Below, piece by piece: positions 9,558 to 17,926 of a stretch of 64,000 nucleotides of DNA; positions within the stretch are counted from its first letter, which is position 1; each line of letters starts with the position of its first letter. The stretch covers positions 34,531 through 98,530 of the forward strand of contig JABCYZ010000025.1 in assembly GCA_013289955.1 (NCBI GenBank), given 5' to 3'. Origin of the DNA: Acidobacteriota bacterium. Lineage in GTDB: Bacteria; Acidobacteriota; Terriglobia; Acidiferrales; UBA7541. A program made the position numbers and the translations under genes. Under the pieces are notes generated by a model. It was given only the letters and a program-made list of their open reading frames with translations, made no database searches and had not been told where the DNA came from.

Positions 9558-10067
9558 ATGGAATTTCTCCTTTGCACGATCGGATTCGCGGGAAAAACTG
9601 CCGAAGAGTTTTTCCGCCTCCTCAAGCAAGCCCAGGTGGAAAAGCTCATCGATATTCGGCTCAACCGGGGCGGCCAGCTTTCTGGTTTCGCCAAGCATCC
9701 GGACCTTGCATTTTTTCTGCAGAAGGTCGCCGGCATCGATTATTCCCACGAGCCGCAGCTTGCTCCGACCTCCGGCCTGCTCGACGCCTATCGCGACTCG
9801 CGGGATTGGGCTGCTTACGAAACTGGATTTCTGGGCTTAATGCGAGATCGCGGGGTCCCAGAAGCTTTCGATGCGGGCATGTGGCCCGAACGAGCGGCGC
9901 TCCTTTGTTCCGAACCCGGTCCCGAGAAATGTCATCGTCGCCTCGCCGCCGATCTCCTTGCCGCGCATTGGCGGGAGCAAGGCCACAGCGTCGAGATTCG
10001 CCATCTCATCGGCGCCCGCGTGAAGCCTTCCAGACCGCCCCGCGCCAAGCCGAAATCCGCGCCATGA
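9558..10067 (+). CDS. DUF488-family protein (copy 2)
   Basis: LLCTIGFAGKTAEEFFRLLKQAQVEKLIDIRLN... LLCSEPGPEKCHRRLAADLL; starts 3 nt after copy 1. Confidence 0.88.
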   Translation: MEFLLCTIGFAGKTAEEFFRLLKQAQVEKLIDIRLNRGGQLSGFAKHPDLAFFLQKVAGIDYSHEPQLAPTSGLLDAYRDSRDWAAYETGFLGLMRDRGVPEAFDAGMWPERAALLCSEPGPEKCHRRLAADLLAAHWREQGHSVEIRHLIGARVKPSRPPRAKPKSAP

Positions 10068-10777
10068 CCCGGCTGCTCATCACCGAAATCACCCGCATGG
10101 GGCCGGCCTTCTGCGTCATAGGACTACAGCGTGAAAGCGGCAGAATTCGTTCCGTTCGTCCCGTTACCTCGACCGCCAACAGCTGGCTGCATTTCCCCTA
10201 TCGCCGAGGGGACGTGCTGCGATGCGATCTCTCCCCTTTCTCCGGTGCCAAGCCGCACATCGAAGATCGTGTTACGGCGCATGGCTTTCAGAAAGAATTG
10301 GCTGTTCCCGAACCGGGGGTCGTTGCTTTTCTGCGCAGGGCGGAAATCGCGGGCTCTCTGGCCGATCTTTTCGGCTGCGCCATTCATGAAAACAGGAACG
10401 GCGGCGGACTGCATGCCAAGCCTCTCGAGCCGGTGCGTTCGATTTGCGGAACCGAGACCAAAAATCTTCGCTTCGAGCTTTGCGCAAACGAACCTCGCGC
10501 TACTCTGGTTCTTTCTTCGGGCGAGGTCTTGCGCGATCTTCCCGTCGTCGACCGCGATTGGCGCGGCTTTATCGATGCCGCCCTGGCTGAGGCGAGAGGC
10601 GCGAATCGCGTTCATCGCCTCGAGCGCTTCCTGAACTCCCAATTCCATGACAAGGTCCTCTCTTGCCCGCACCACTTCCTCCGTCTCGGACTTACTCGGC
10701 CTTATCATGATCTCTGCTGGCTTATGCTGGACACCTTGTTCCCGCTGCCTAAACAGGAATGGCTCGAGGAGTTTTGA
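10064..10777 (+). CDS. Dual-OB-domain-like protein of unknown function
   Basis: MTRLLITEITRMGPAFCVIGLQRESGRIRSVRPV...PHIEDRVT; ATGA overlap with preceding DUF488 gene; family call from recall. Confidence 0.65.
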   Translation: MTRLLITEITRMGPAFCVIGLQRESGRIRSVRPVTSTANSWLHFPYRRGDVLRCDLSPFSGAKPHIEDRVTAHGFQKELAVPEPGVVAFLRRAEIAGSLADLFGCAIHENRNGGGLHAKPLEPVRSICGTETKNLRFELCANEPRATLVLSSGEVLRDLPVVDRDWRGFIDAALAEARGANRVHRLERFLNSQFHDKVLSCPHHFLRLGLTRPYHDLCWLMLDTLFPLPKQEWLEEF

Positions 10778-12063
10778 TGGCCCCCATCACGGATGAAAAT
10801 GGCTGGCTGCGCCTGGTCCTGGAGTGCTTCCGCCGGGAAGCTGGCTCCGAAGCTCCCCTTCCCGATTCCTCGCTGGACCTTATCGAAACCGGCGCGCTGG
10901 ACTCCATGGGCTGGGTCAGCTTTCTGCGGGCGCTGGAATCCGCCAGCGGCGTCAGCGATTTGGGGGCATTGCTCAGGGAGCAAACTCCGTCTTTGGAGAA
11001 CACGTTTCTGGCCTTAAAAAACGCTCGATCCGGAAGCCCCTCTTCCGGGGCTGGTCCTTCCTCCAAACACCAGCCCTTAACGCAATCCTCGGCCATTATT
11101 GCAAGCTCGGGCGCGGCCCTCGGCTCCCGCAAAATCCCTTCCGAGGAGGTTGACCGGGCCTTCGGCATGCCCGCCGGTAAACTTCGCCTTCGTGCCGGCA
11201 TCGAATCGCTTGCTTATGCAGCGGAGGACGAAAATGAACTCACGCTCGGCGCGCGTGCCGCACAGCGGGCGCTTCGCGCTGCCGCTTGCGGCCCTCAAGA
11301 ACTCGATTGGATTATCGCCACCACGGAAACCCATCGCAGTTACCCTTCGCTCGCCGCGCAGCTTCACTCTCAACTGCTCGCTCGCGAAACCTGCGGCGCC
11401 CTGGATGTCGGCGGCGCTTGTCTCGGTTTTGTGAATGCGCTCGCCGTCGCTCAAGGACTTATCGCGTCGGGACACGCCCGCACCATCGCCATAATCACCT
11501 CCGACGTCCATAGCCGCACTTTCAAGCCTGGCCGCGTGGCTGGAGAATTCGGCGGCTTGTTCGGCGATGGCGCCAGCGCATTTCTCTTGCGCGCAAAAAA
11601 CGGCACCCGGCCACGGCCAGCGTACGGCCTCGGTGAATTTTTCTTTGGCTGTGCAGGGCAATACGCAGGGGCGATCCGCGTGGCGGACGCCCCCAACGGA
11701 AACATCGATGCGCACTTTGATGGAGAAGCTCTCTCGCGAGCGGCCATTACGAGGTTGGAAAAAGTGGTAGGAGACATCGAACTGCGCAGTGGCATCGCCC
11801 GGTCTTCGCTTCAAGGCTTGGCCACTCACCAGCCCAATCCGCGTCTTGTCACCCTGCTCGCGAAGCAGTGCGGTCTTCCGCTCGAGAAATTTCCAGTCGT
11901 CGCTCGCCACTTCGGCAACCTCGGCTCTTCCACTTGCGGAGTCGCCCTTGACGCGATTCTCGAGTCGGCGTCGAGTCTGCCGGCAGATAAGTGGGGTGCC
12001 ATATTCACGGCATCCCTGGGTCCAGGCCTTCTTTTCGGCGGTGGATGGCTTGTTCCCGCTTAG
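10777..12063 (+). CDS. Acyl-carrier-protein domain fused to a FabH-like (KASIII) 3-oxoacyl-ACP synthase
   Basis: N-term SLDLIETGALDSMGWVSFLRALE (carrier DSM phosphopantetheine site); C-term catalytic C in DVGGACLGFVNAL, H in ATHQPN, N in HFGNLGSSTCG; start overlaps upstream stop (TGATG). Confidence 0.85.
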   Translation: MAPITDENGWLRLVLECFRREAGSEAPLPDSSLDLIETGALDSMGWVSFLRALESASGVSDLGALLREQTPSLENTFLALKNARSGSPSSGAGPSSKHQPLTQSSAIIASSGAALGSRKIPSEEVDRAFGMPAGKLRLRAGIESLAYAAEDENELTLGARAAQRALRAAACGPQELDWIIATTETHRSYPSLAAQLHSQLLARETCGALDVGGACLGFVNALAVAQGLIASGHARTIAIITSDVHSRTFKPGRVAGEFGGLFGDGASAFLLRAKNGTRPRPAYGLGEFFFGCAGQYAGAIRVADAPNGNIDAHFDGEALSRAAITRLEKVVGDIELRSGIARSSLQGLATHQPNPRLVTLLAKQCGLPLEKFPVVARHFGNLGSSTCGVALDAILESASSLPADKWGAIFTASLGPGLLFGGGWLVPA

Positions 12064-12092
12064 CTGCGCACCGTGTTTCAAGGGTAGCGACC

Positions 12093-12109
12093 TGTAACGT
12101 TTTGTTACA
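12093..12109. repeat. Inverted repeat TGTAAC-GTTTT-GTTACA downstream of KASIII
   Basis: Perfect 6-bp arms in the intergenic region before the pilin operon. Confidence 0.4.
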
Positions 12110-12256
12110 TTCCCTGGGCTCACTCCTCAAGCTAAATTCCAAACATGCTCATAAATTAAAGAAAATAAACATGTTAGTCGGATGCTTCGCTTGGCTGCCT
12201 TCGTGCACATCTCTGGGCGACTAAGACGGGATTTATCCCGGGGCAGAGGTGTAGGA

Positions 12257-12910
12257 ATGCAGCGAAGAAGCAAGAGAGCGCAGCAAGGATTCTCACTGGT
12301 CGAGTTGGTTACCGTCGTCGGGATTACCTTTGTCCTGGCGAGTATGGCCGTCATGTCGACAAGAAGTTCGACATACGCCTCACGGGCCAATGATGCCATG
12401 TTCCAAGTCATCTCCCAACTGCGGACCGCGCGCGAAATTGCAGTGACCAAGCGCCGCAACGTGCTGATCACGTTTGGCGCCCCAAACCAGATCCAGATTG
12501 CGGTCCAGACGCTCCCGGGCGAGACGGCGCCGGCCGCCATGGCACCGGTTTTCCTGAACGACGGAGTGCCCGGTGGCTGCACTTTTTACGTTTATCCGGG
12601 ACTGCCCGACACACCCATGGGATTCGGCAATTCGAGCGCACTTACCTTCGCTCCCGCGAGCGGCGGGACCTCAGGCCTTGCCATCATGTTCAGCACCTCA
12701 GGTAGCCTGGTCGGAACCACAGGCGGCTCCGGTTACAGCACAGTTGGGAATAACAATCCGGTCAACGCATCGATCTTTACCGGCATTGCCGGCCAGCCCA
12801 ATACCGCGCGCGCTGTCACTGTCATGGGAGCCACCGGGCGCGTCCGCTCGTATTCCTGGACTGCGGGAGCGACGGGCGGCACGGTCCTGAATTGGCAAGA
12901 AGAGCAGTAG
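12257..12910 (+). CDS. Type IV minor pilin, GspH/FimT-like
   Basis: Prepilin motif QQGFSLVELVTVVGITFVLASMAVM; GTAGGA Shine-Dalgarno before ATG 12257. Confidence 0.85.
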   Translation: MQRRSKRAQQGFSLVELVTVVGITFVLASMAVMSTRSSTYASRANDAMFQVISQLRTAREIAVTKRRNVLITFGAPNQIQIAVQTLPGETAPAAMAPVFLNDGVPGGCTFYVYPGLPDTPMGFGNSSALTFAPASGGTSGLAIMFSTSGSLVGTTGGSGYSTVGNNNPVNASIFTGIAGQPNTARAVTVMGATGRVRSYSWTAGATGGTVLNWQEEQ

Positions 12911-12925
12911 GAGAGAAGCCCATTT

Positions 12926-13477
12926 ATGAAAACACAGCGCAAACGTTCGCGACACCTGGCCGGCTTCACGCTTCTTGAAGCCATGATCTCAATCTTCGTA
13001 CTGACCTTCGGCGTCTTATCGCTGGCCGCGGTCTACGCCCAAGGCATCTTTTTCGCCAGCCTCTCTCAATACGACTACGTAGCCGAGAAGAAGGCCGAAC
13101 AGGCTGTGGAAGCTATCTTCACGGCCCGCGACATCAAGCAGCTGACCTGGGCTTCCATTCAAAACGTCAGTAACAACGGCGTTTTCCTCGATCCCCCGCA
13201 GCCCATCCTGGTTCCCGGCACGGACGGCCTCGTGGGGACGGTGACGGATCAGGGCTCCGCGGATGAAGTCATCACCATCGGCCCCGGCCCTGACGGAATT
13301 CTCGGTACGGCCGACGACCAGGTCGTCGACCTGAATCCCTGGATGAAACGCACCATCGCGATTTCCGCTGTGACCGGCGAGACGAACCTTCGCATGATCA
13401 CCGTCACCATCACCTATCAGGTTGGCAAGATGAGTCGCAACTACACGCTGATCAGCTACATCTCAGCGTTCGCCTAG
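12926..13477 (+). CDS. Type IV minor pilin, PilV-like
   Basis: Prepilin motif LAGFTLLEAMISIFVLTFGVLSLAAV; operon position. Confidence 0.83.
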   Translation: MKTQRKRSRHLAGFTLLEAMISIFVLTFGVLSLAAVYAQGIFFASLSQYDYVAEKKAEQAVEAIFTARDIKQLTWASIQNVSNNGVFLDPPQPILVPGTDGLVGTVTDQGSADEVITIGPGPDGILGTADDQVVDLNPWMKRTIAISAVTGETNLRMITVTITYQVGKMSRNYTLISYISAFA

Positions 13478-13499
13478 AGAGCTTATGAGGACTTTGGAC

Positions 13500-14631
13500 A
13501 TGAAGAAACAATCTGGGTTCACGCTAGTCGAATTCTCAGTGGCCATGGCCATCACCTTGGTCTCCCTGCTGGCTACCGTCATGGCCTTGAATGGCCACGT
13601 ATTCAAACCAGAACGTCACCCAGCGCGAAGATATGGCCGACAACATCCGCGCCGGCCTGAACCTTCTCGAGCAGGACGTCATTATGACCGGCATGGGCGT
13701 TCCAACTGGCGGCATTACGATCCCGAGTTTCACCGCCACGACGGCTTGCCCGGGCGGCACTTCCAATCTGGCTCGTCCGCTCCCGACCGGAACAGGTACC
13801 TTTCCTATCTGCAACACGACCTTGCCGGCCATCGAACCTGGCAATGCCCTGGGGCCCTTCATCACCGCCCCGGACGCCACCTCGAGCGTGAACACCGACA
13901 TTCTTACGGTCGTCTACGCGGACAACACTTCCAGCTCCACTTCCACCATCATCGGCATGAACGCCCAGCCCATCAACGGCACAAGCTGCCCCCTTGGCAC
14001 CATCTCGGCTACCGGGAATTCCGTTACCTTTGACTCCAGCTGCTTCAACCTCACGAGCCTCGCTGCAAGCGGCGTACAGATCAATCCCGGCGATCTGATC
14101 ATGTTCAGCAATACGAATGGCAAGGCTCTTCAGCTGGTCACGAGCGTGTCCGGCCAAACGCTGGGTTTCGCTTCCGGCGACGCTTTCCATCTGAACGGGA
14201 TCACCAGCGCCGTGGGCGGCACGATTAAACAGCTCCAGAATTCCACCGTCAATGGCACGACCGGCGTTGTCACCTATCTTGGCACTTATCCGCAAACATC
14301 GGCCACGCGCATTTGGATGGTTTCCTACTGGCTTGATAACGTGACCGACCCCATCCACATCCGCCTCGATCGCGCAGTGAATTTCAACGCGCCGCAGCCG
14401 GTGGGAGAGACTCTCGAGAATCTGCAATTCACTTTCAATTTCAATGACGGCATCGCTGTGAACCAACTCACCGTTCCCACGGGCTACTCCGAAAGCCAGA
14501 TTCGCTCCGTGAATCTCTTTATGAGCACGCGCTCGACCAGCATGCTCGGCCAGACGAAACAGTACGCCCGTGAAAATTTCCAGACGCAGCTCAGCCTTCG
14601 CAGCATGGCCTACGTCAACCGGTATCAATAA
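13500..14631 (+). CDS. PilW-like minor pilin, split over two frames (apparent +1 frameshift at about 13591-13620)
   Basis: N-term MKKQSGFTLVEFSVAMAITLVSLLATVMALN in frame 3; body YSNQNVTQREDMADNIRAGLNLLEQDVI... to 14631 in frame 1. Confidence 0.75.
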
Positions 14632-17600
14632 TGAGGAGCCTTATCATGAATGCCCCGAATAGACAGATGCGACGCGATTCCGGCATCGCCCTGCTTACCA
14701 CCCTGTTGCTTATGCTTCTCATGTCCAGCCTGCTGGTTGGCTTCGTCCTGCTCATCAGTTCCGGACAGAAGCTGAGCGGCTACAACAACGACTACAGCAA
14801 GGCTTTTTATGCAGCCGAAGCCGGCATGGAGAAGTTGACGGCGGACATTGGCACGCTCTTCGACACGAACTATTCGCCTACTGGCACCCAGATCAACGCC
14901 CTCACAACTACTCCTCCGGGTCTCGCCGGCATCAACTACGTCCAATACAACGGGGCCAGCGGCTACAATATTTCTTTTCCGGCGGACTCCAACGGCAACC
15001 CTCTCGCCACCACCAATGTGATTGATTCGGGTGCGTATGAAGGTATGACGGCGCTCCAGACCCTCTACACTCTCAATGTGACGGCACGCACGACCTCCGG
15101 CTCCGAGGTGAAGCTGCAGCGCACCACCCAGACCGTCGGCATCCCGATGTTCCAGTTCGGCGTCTTTTCCAGCACGGACCTCAGTTTCTTTCCGGGCCCA
15201 TCCTTTAGTTTTGGCGGCCGCACCGCTACCAACGGCAACCTGTTCCTCGCTACGAGCGGCGGCCCTCTATCCCTTACCGAGCCCGTCAGCGCCTATCTGA
15301 ACGTTATCCGCACCAACCTTTCCAATGGCTTTCCCACCGCCAGCTCGTATAACGGCCCCGTCAACGTTTTCAACGGCAGCGGCACACGGCCCCTGGCTTT
15401 GACCGAGGGCAGCCTGGTAGGCACAATCGGGTCCGCCACTAACTCCAACTGGCCTACTATCTCTCTGGGCAGTGCCGACTATGCCGGCAACTTGCGGAAT
15501 GGCGCCACCGGCGCGAACCAGCTGAATCTTGGCATTGTGCTGCTAGGGAACGGCACCACGCAGCCTGTCGACATGATCCGCCGTCCCTTTGGCACCACGG
15601 AGAGCGCGTCCGTCACCAACCTGCGCTATTTCGCGCAAGCCAGTCTTCAGATTCTGTTGTCGGATAACCCGACCGACATTATGTCGCTCCCTTGCGTTGA
15701 TACGGGCACGCAGCCGGTTAACCTGGCTCAACTTGCTTCTCCCGTTTCCACCTGGACGGGACTGGGAGGTAATCCAGCGGCTCTTTACACGAAAATGAAC
15801 TCCAACAACACGGCGGGGTACAGCACGCTTCCCGTGCCGCTGGCAGCATCGGGAGCGGTAATGAGTGCCACGGCTTACAGCCCGGGTGGTACCGCCACAC
15901 TCAATGGAAACGGCTACTGGTTGCCGAATCCCGGCGGCACCGGCTTCACCACCGCATCCGGTCTGCCCGTCATAAAGGGCTACATCAAAATCGAAGTGCA
16001 GACTGCTTACGGCAATCCCTGCGGCACTTGGAAGGACGTGACGATCGAGGTCTTGGGCTACGGCTATGCAGGCCGCAATATCTTCCCTCAGGGGGGCCTC
16101 GTAGGGTCACAGTACGGCACTTCTGAACCACTGTTGCCGCCGCCAACGAGCCAAGTAGCGTCTCCCTACAGCGCAGGCTTCACCTGCCCGACAGACGTAC
16201 ATCCAAACGCGATCATCCGCCTGGAGCGTGTTCGTGATAACCCGTCTAACTATGGGACGCAAGGTCCATGCGGCATAACCATCACCGCCGGCAAAGTTAC
16301 TGCTGCCCCGGCGAACCCCGCCGATTATTGGCCGAACGCCCTCTTTGACACTCGCGAGGGCAACTCACGCGACATCATCCCTGCCGGCAGTATTGGCGGC
16401 GGCGCTAATGTCATTAACTATTCGCAGATGGTTACCCTCGGCGGGGTCATGCAATACATCGAACTCGATGCCAAGAACCTGGCAGCTTATTTCGCCGGCA
16501 CGGGCGTCTACACGGGCGGGTCTGGCCACCTGGCCTATGACGGCGTTACCGCCCCTAACGATTACACCGTATACATCTCCGACCGCCGCGGCAACTATAC
16601 AGCGTCCGCACTCACGAACGTCTGGCCTCCGCTCTCGCCGAGCGGTCATGAGACGGGCGAGTACGGCTGGAATGACTTCGTAAACCCCCTCAGCGCCTAC
16701 GGGTGCCCCAACAATACCCAAGATACCGGAGAAGACCTCGACGGCTTGGGCACGACAGGTTTCTACAACTATGGAGCGAACCCGACCTACATCATGGACG
16801 CTGGCGCAGTAACCACGGGTATGACCCTGGCCACTGTGAACACAACCCTGGGCTTCGGACAATACGGAATGTTTGGTCTGGCCAGCCCCGGCAATCTTTA
16901 CGGCGCAAGCACCACCGCCAATGCTATAACAGCCAATCCGAACTGCACGGTTACCGTGCCTTCCACCATCTGGCCTTGGGCTGAGGTTATCCACGCGAAT
17001 GAAGCGCGCGAAAATCCCAACCCCTTCTTCCGCAGGGCCGTAAAAGTGGTGGACGGCAATCTCTTGAGTGCCCTTGGCACTTGCCCGGGAGGGGTTCCTT
17101 GCGGCTTAGCGATTGCCACGGAGAACCCGGCGTATATTCAGGGCGACTTCAACGCCAACGCCGCCGGCGAAGGTTTCGACGACGCCACAAACGTAGCGGT
17201 TTCTGTGAACGCCGACGCGTTGACGCTGCTCTCGAACAACTTCAACGACGTGAACAGCTTCGCCTTTCCCTACGTGACGTCGAACACCCAGCGCAATGCC
17301 GTAACCACTTATTTCCGGACCGCCGTGATGGCTGGCAAAGGAGTCTCTTTTCCGCAACCCACGACCTGCGGAACGGTGGCTTGCTACGCGGACTTCGGCA
17401 CCGATGGCGGCGTCCACAACTTCCTGCGCTTTCTCGAGGACTGGGGTGCCAATGGCGGTCAGACCCTGTTCTACCGCGGCTCGATCATCAGCATGTATTA
17501 CAACCGCCAGGCCGTCGGCACGTACAAGGACGGCCTATCCAACACCGTCTACCAACCGCCAACACGCGGCTACAACTTTGATACGGAGTTCCTGACTCCT

Positions 17601-17681
17601 TCTCTTTTGCCGCCGCGCACGCCGCTCTTCCGCGACGTGAACACCACGGGCTTTACGCAGCTTCTTCTGCCTAGTCAGTAG
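14631..17681 (+). CDS. Large (about 1016 aa) PilX-like type IV pilus-associated protein
   Basis: N-term DSGIALLTTLLLMLLMSSLLVGFVLLISSGQKLSGYNNDYSKAFYAAEAGME resembles PilX_N; start overlaps pilW stop. Confidence 0.8.
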   Translation: MRSLIMNAPNRQMRRDSGIALLTTLLLMLLMSSLLVGFVLLISSGQKLSGYNNDYSKAFYAAEAGMEKLTADIGTLFDTNYSPTGTQINALTTTPPGLAGINYVQYNGASGYNISFPADSNGNPLATTNVIDSGAYEGMTALQTLYTLNVTARTTSGSEVKLQRTTQTVGIPMFQFGVFSSTDLSFFPGPSFSFGGRTATNGNLFLATSGGPLSLTEPVSAYLNVIRTNLSNGFPTASSYNGPVNVFNGSGTRPLALTEGSLVGTIGSATNSNWPTISLGSADYAGNLRNGATGANQLNLGIVLLGNGTTQPVDMIRRPFGTTESASVTNLRYFAQASLQILLSDNPTDIMSLPCVDTGTQPVNLAQLASPVSTWTGLGGNPAALYTKMNSNNTAGYSTLPVPLAASGAVMSATAYSPGGTATLNGNGYWLPNPGGTGFTTASGLPVIKGYIKIEVQTAYGNPCGTWKDVTIEVLGYGYAGRNIFPQGGLVGSQYGTSEPLLPPPTSQVASPYSAGFTCPTDVHPNAIIRLERVRDNPSNYGTQGPCGITITAGKVTAAPANPADYWPNALFDTREGNSRDIIPAGSIGGGANVINYSQMVTLGGVMQYIELDAKNLAAYFAGTGVYTGGSGHLAYDGVTAPNDYTVYISDRRGNYTASALTNVWPPLSPSGHETGEYGWNDFVNPLSAYGCPNNTQDTGEDLDGLGTTGFYNYGANPTYIMDAGAVTTGMTLATVNTTLGFGQYGMFGLASPGNLYGASTTANAITANPNCTVTVPSTIWPWAEVIHANEARENPNPFFRRAVKVVDGNLLSALGTCPGGVPCGLAIATENPAYIQGDFNANAAGEGFDDATNVAVSVNADALTLLSNNFNDVNSFAFPYVTSNTQRNAVTTYFRTAVMAGKGVSFPQPTTCGTVACYADFGTDGGVHNFLRFLEDWGANGGQTLFYRGSIISMYYNRQAVGTYKDGLSNTVYQPPTRGYNFDTEFLTPSLLPPRTPLFRDVNTTGFTQLLLPSQ

Positions 17682-17707
17682 AACGCAGCCCCACAGCTGC
17701 ACCCTCG

Positions 17708-17737
17708 ACCGGCCCCGGCTACCCCTCCGGGGCCGGT
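17708..17737 (+). terminator. Strong GC hairpin ACCGGCCCCGG-N8-CCGGGGCCGGT followed by TGCATTTT
   Basis: Perfect 11-bp arms about 27 bp after the pilX-like stop. Confidence 0.65.
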
Positions 17738-17926
17738 TGCATTTTGCATGGGCCCATCCGTAGAGCGAAATCTGAATAATTTCTTCCGTTTGGTAGCGGA
17801 TCCCTCCGCGGTTAGCTCGTTTAACAGAGTCATGCGGATTATTTCAGAGTGTTCCAGGAGGAAACTCCGGCGCTATCGAGCGCTGCATTTACTTGCATTA
17901 ACAACCTGTCTTAAGTATGGTTAATC

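Noticed and set aside
9572-10777. 401-aa ORF starting at 9572
   Set aside because: Its first part is an out-of-frame shadow of the second DUF488 gene; the real gene starts at ATG 10064 with an ATGA overlap.
11077-12123. 348-aa minus-strand ORF opposite the KASIII gene
   Set aside because: Antisense to a gene with intact catalytic triad; no recognisable family.
12182-12256. Possible riboswitch (c-di-GMP type) before the minor pilin operon
   Set aside because: Only a short CGGGAT-TT-ATCCCG hairpin is present; no GEMM consensus could be recognised.
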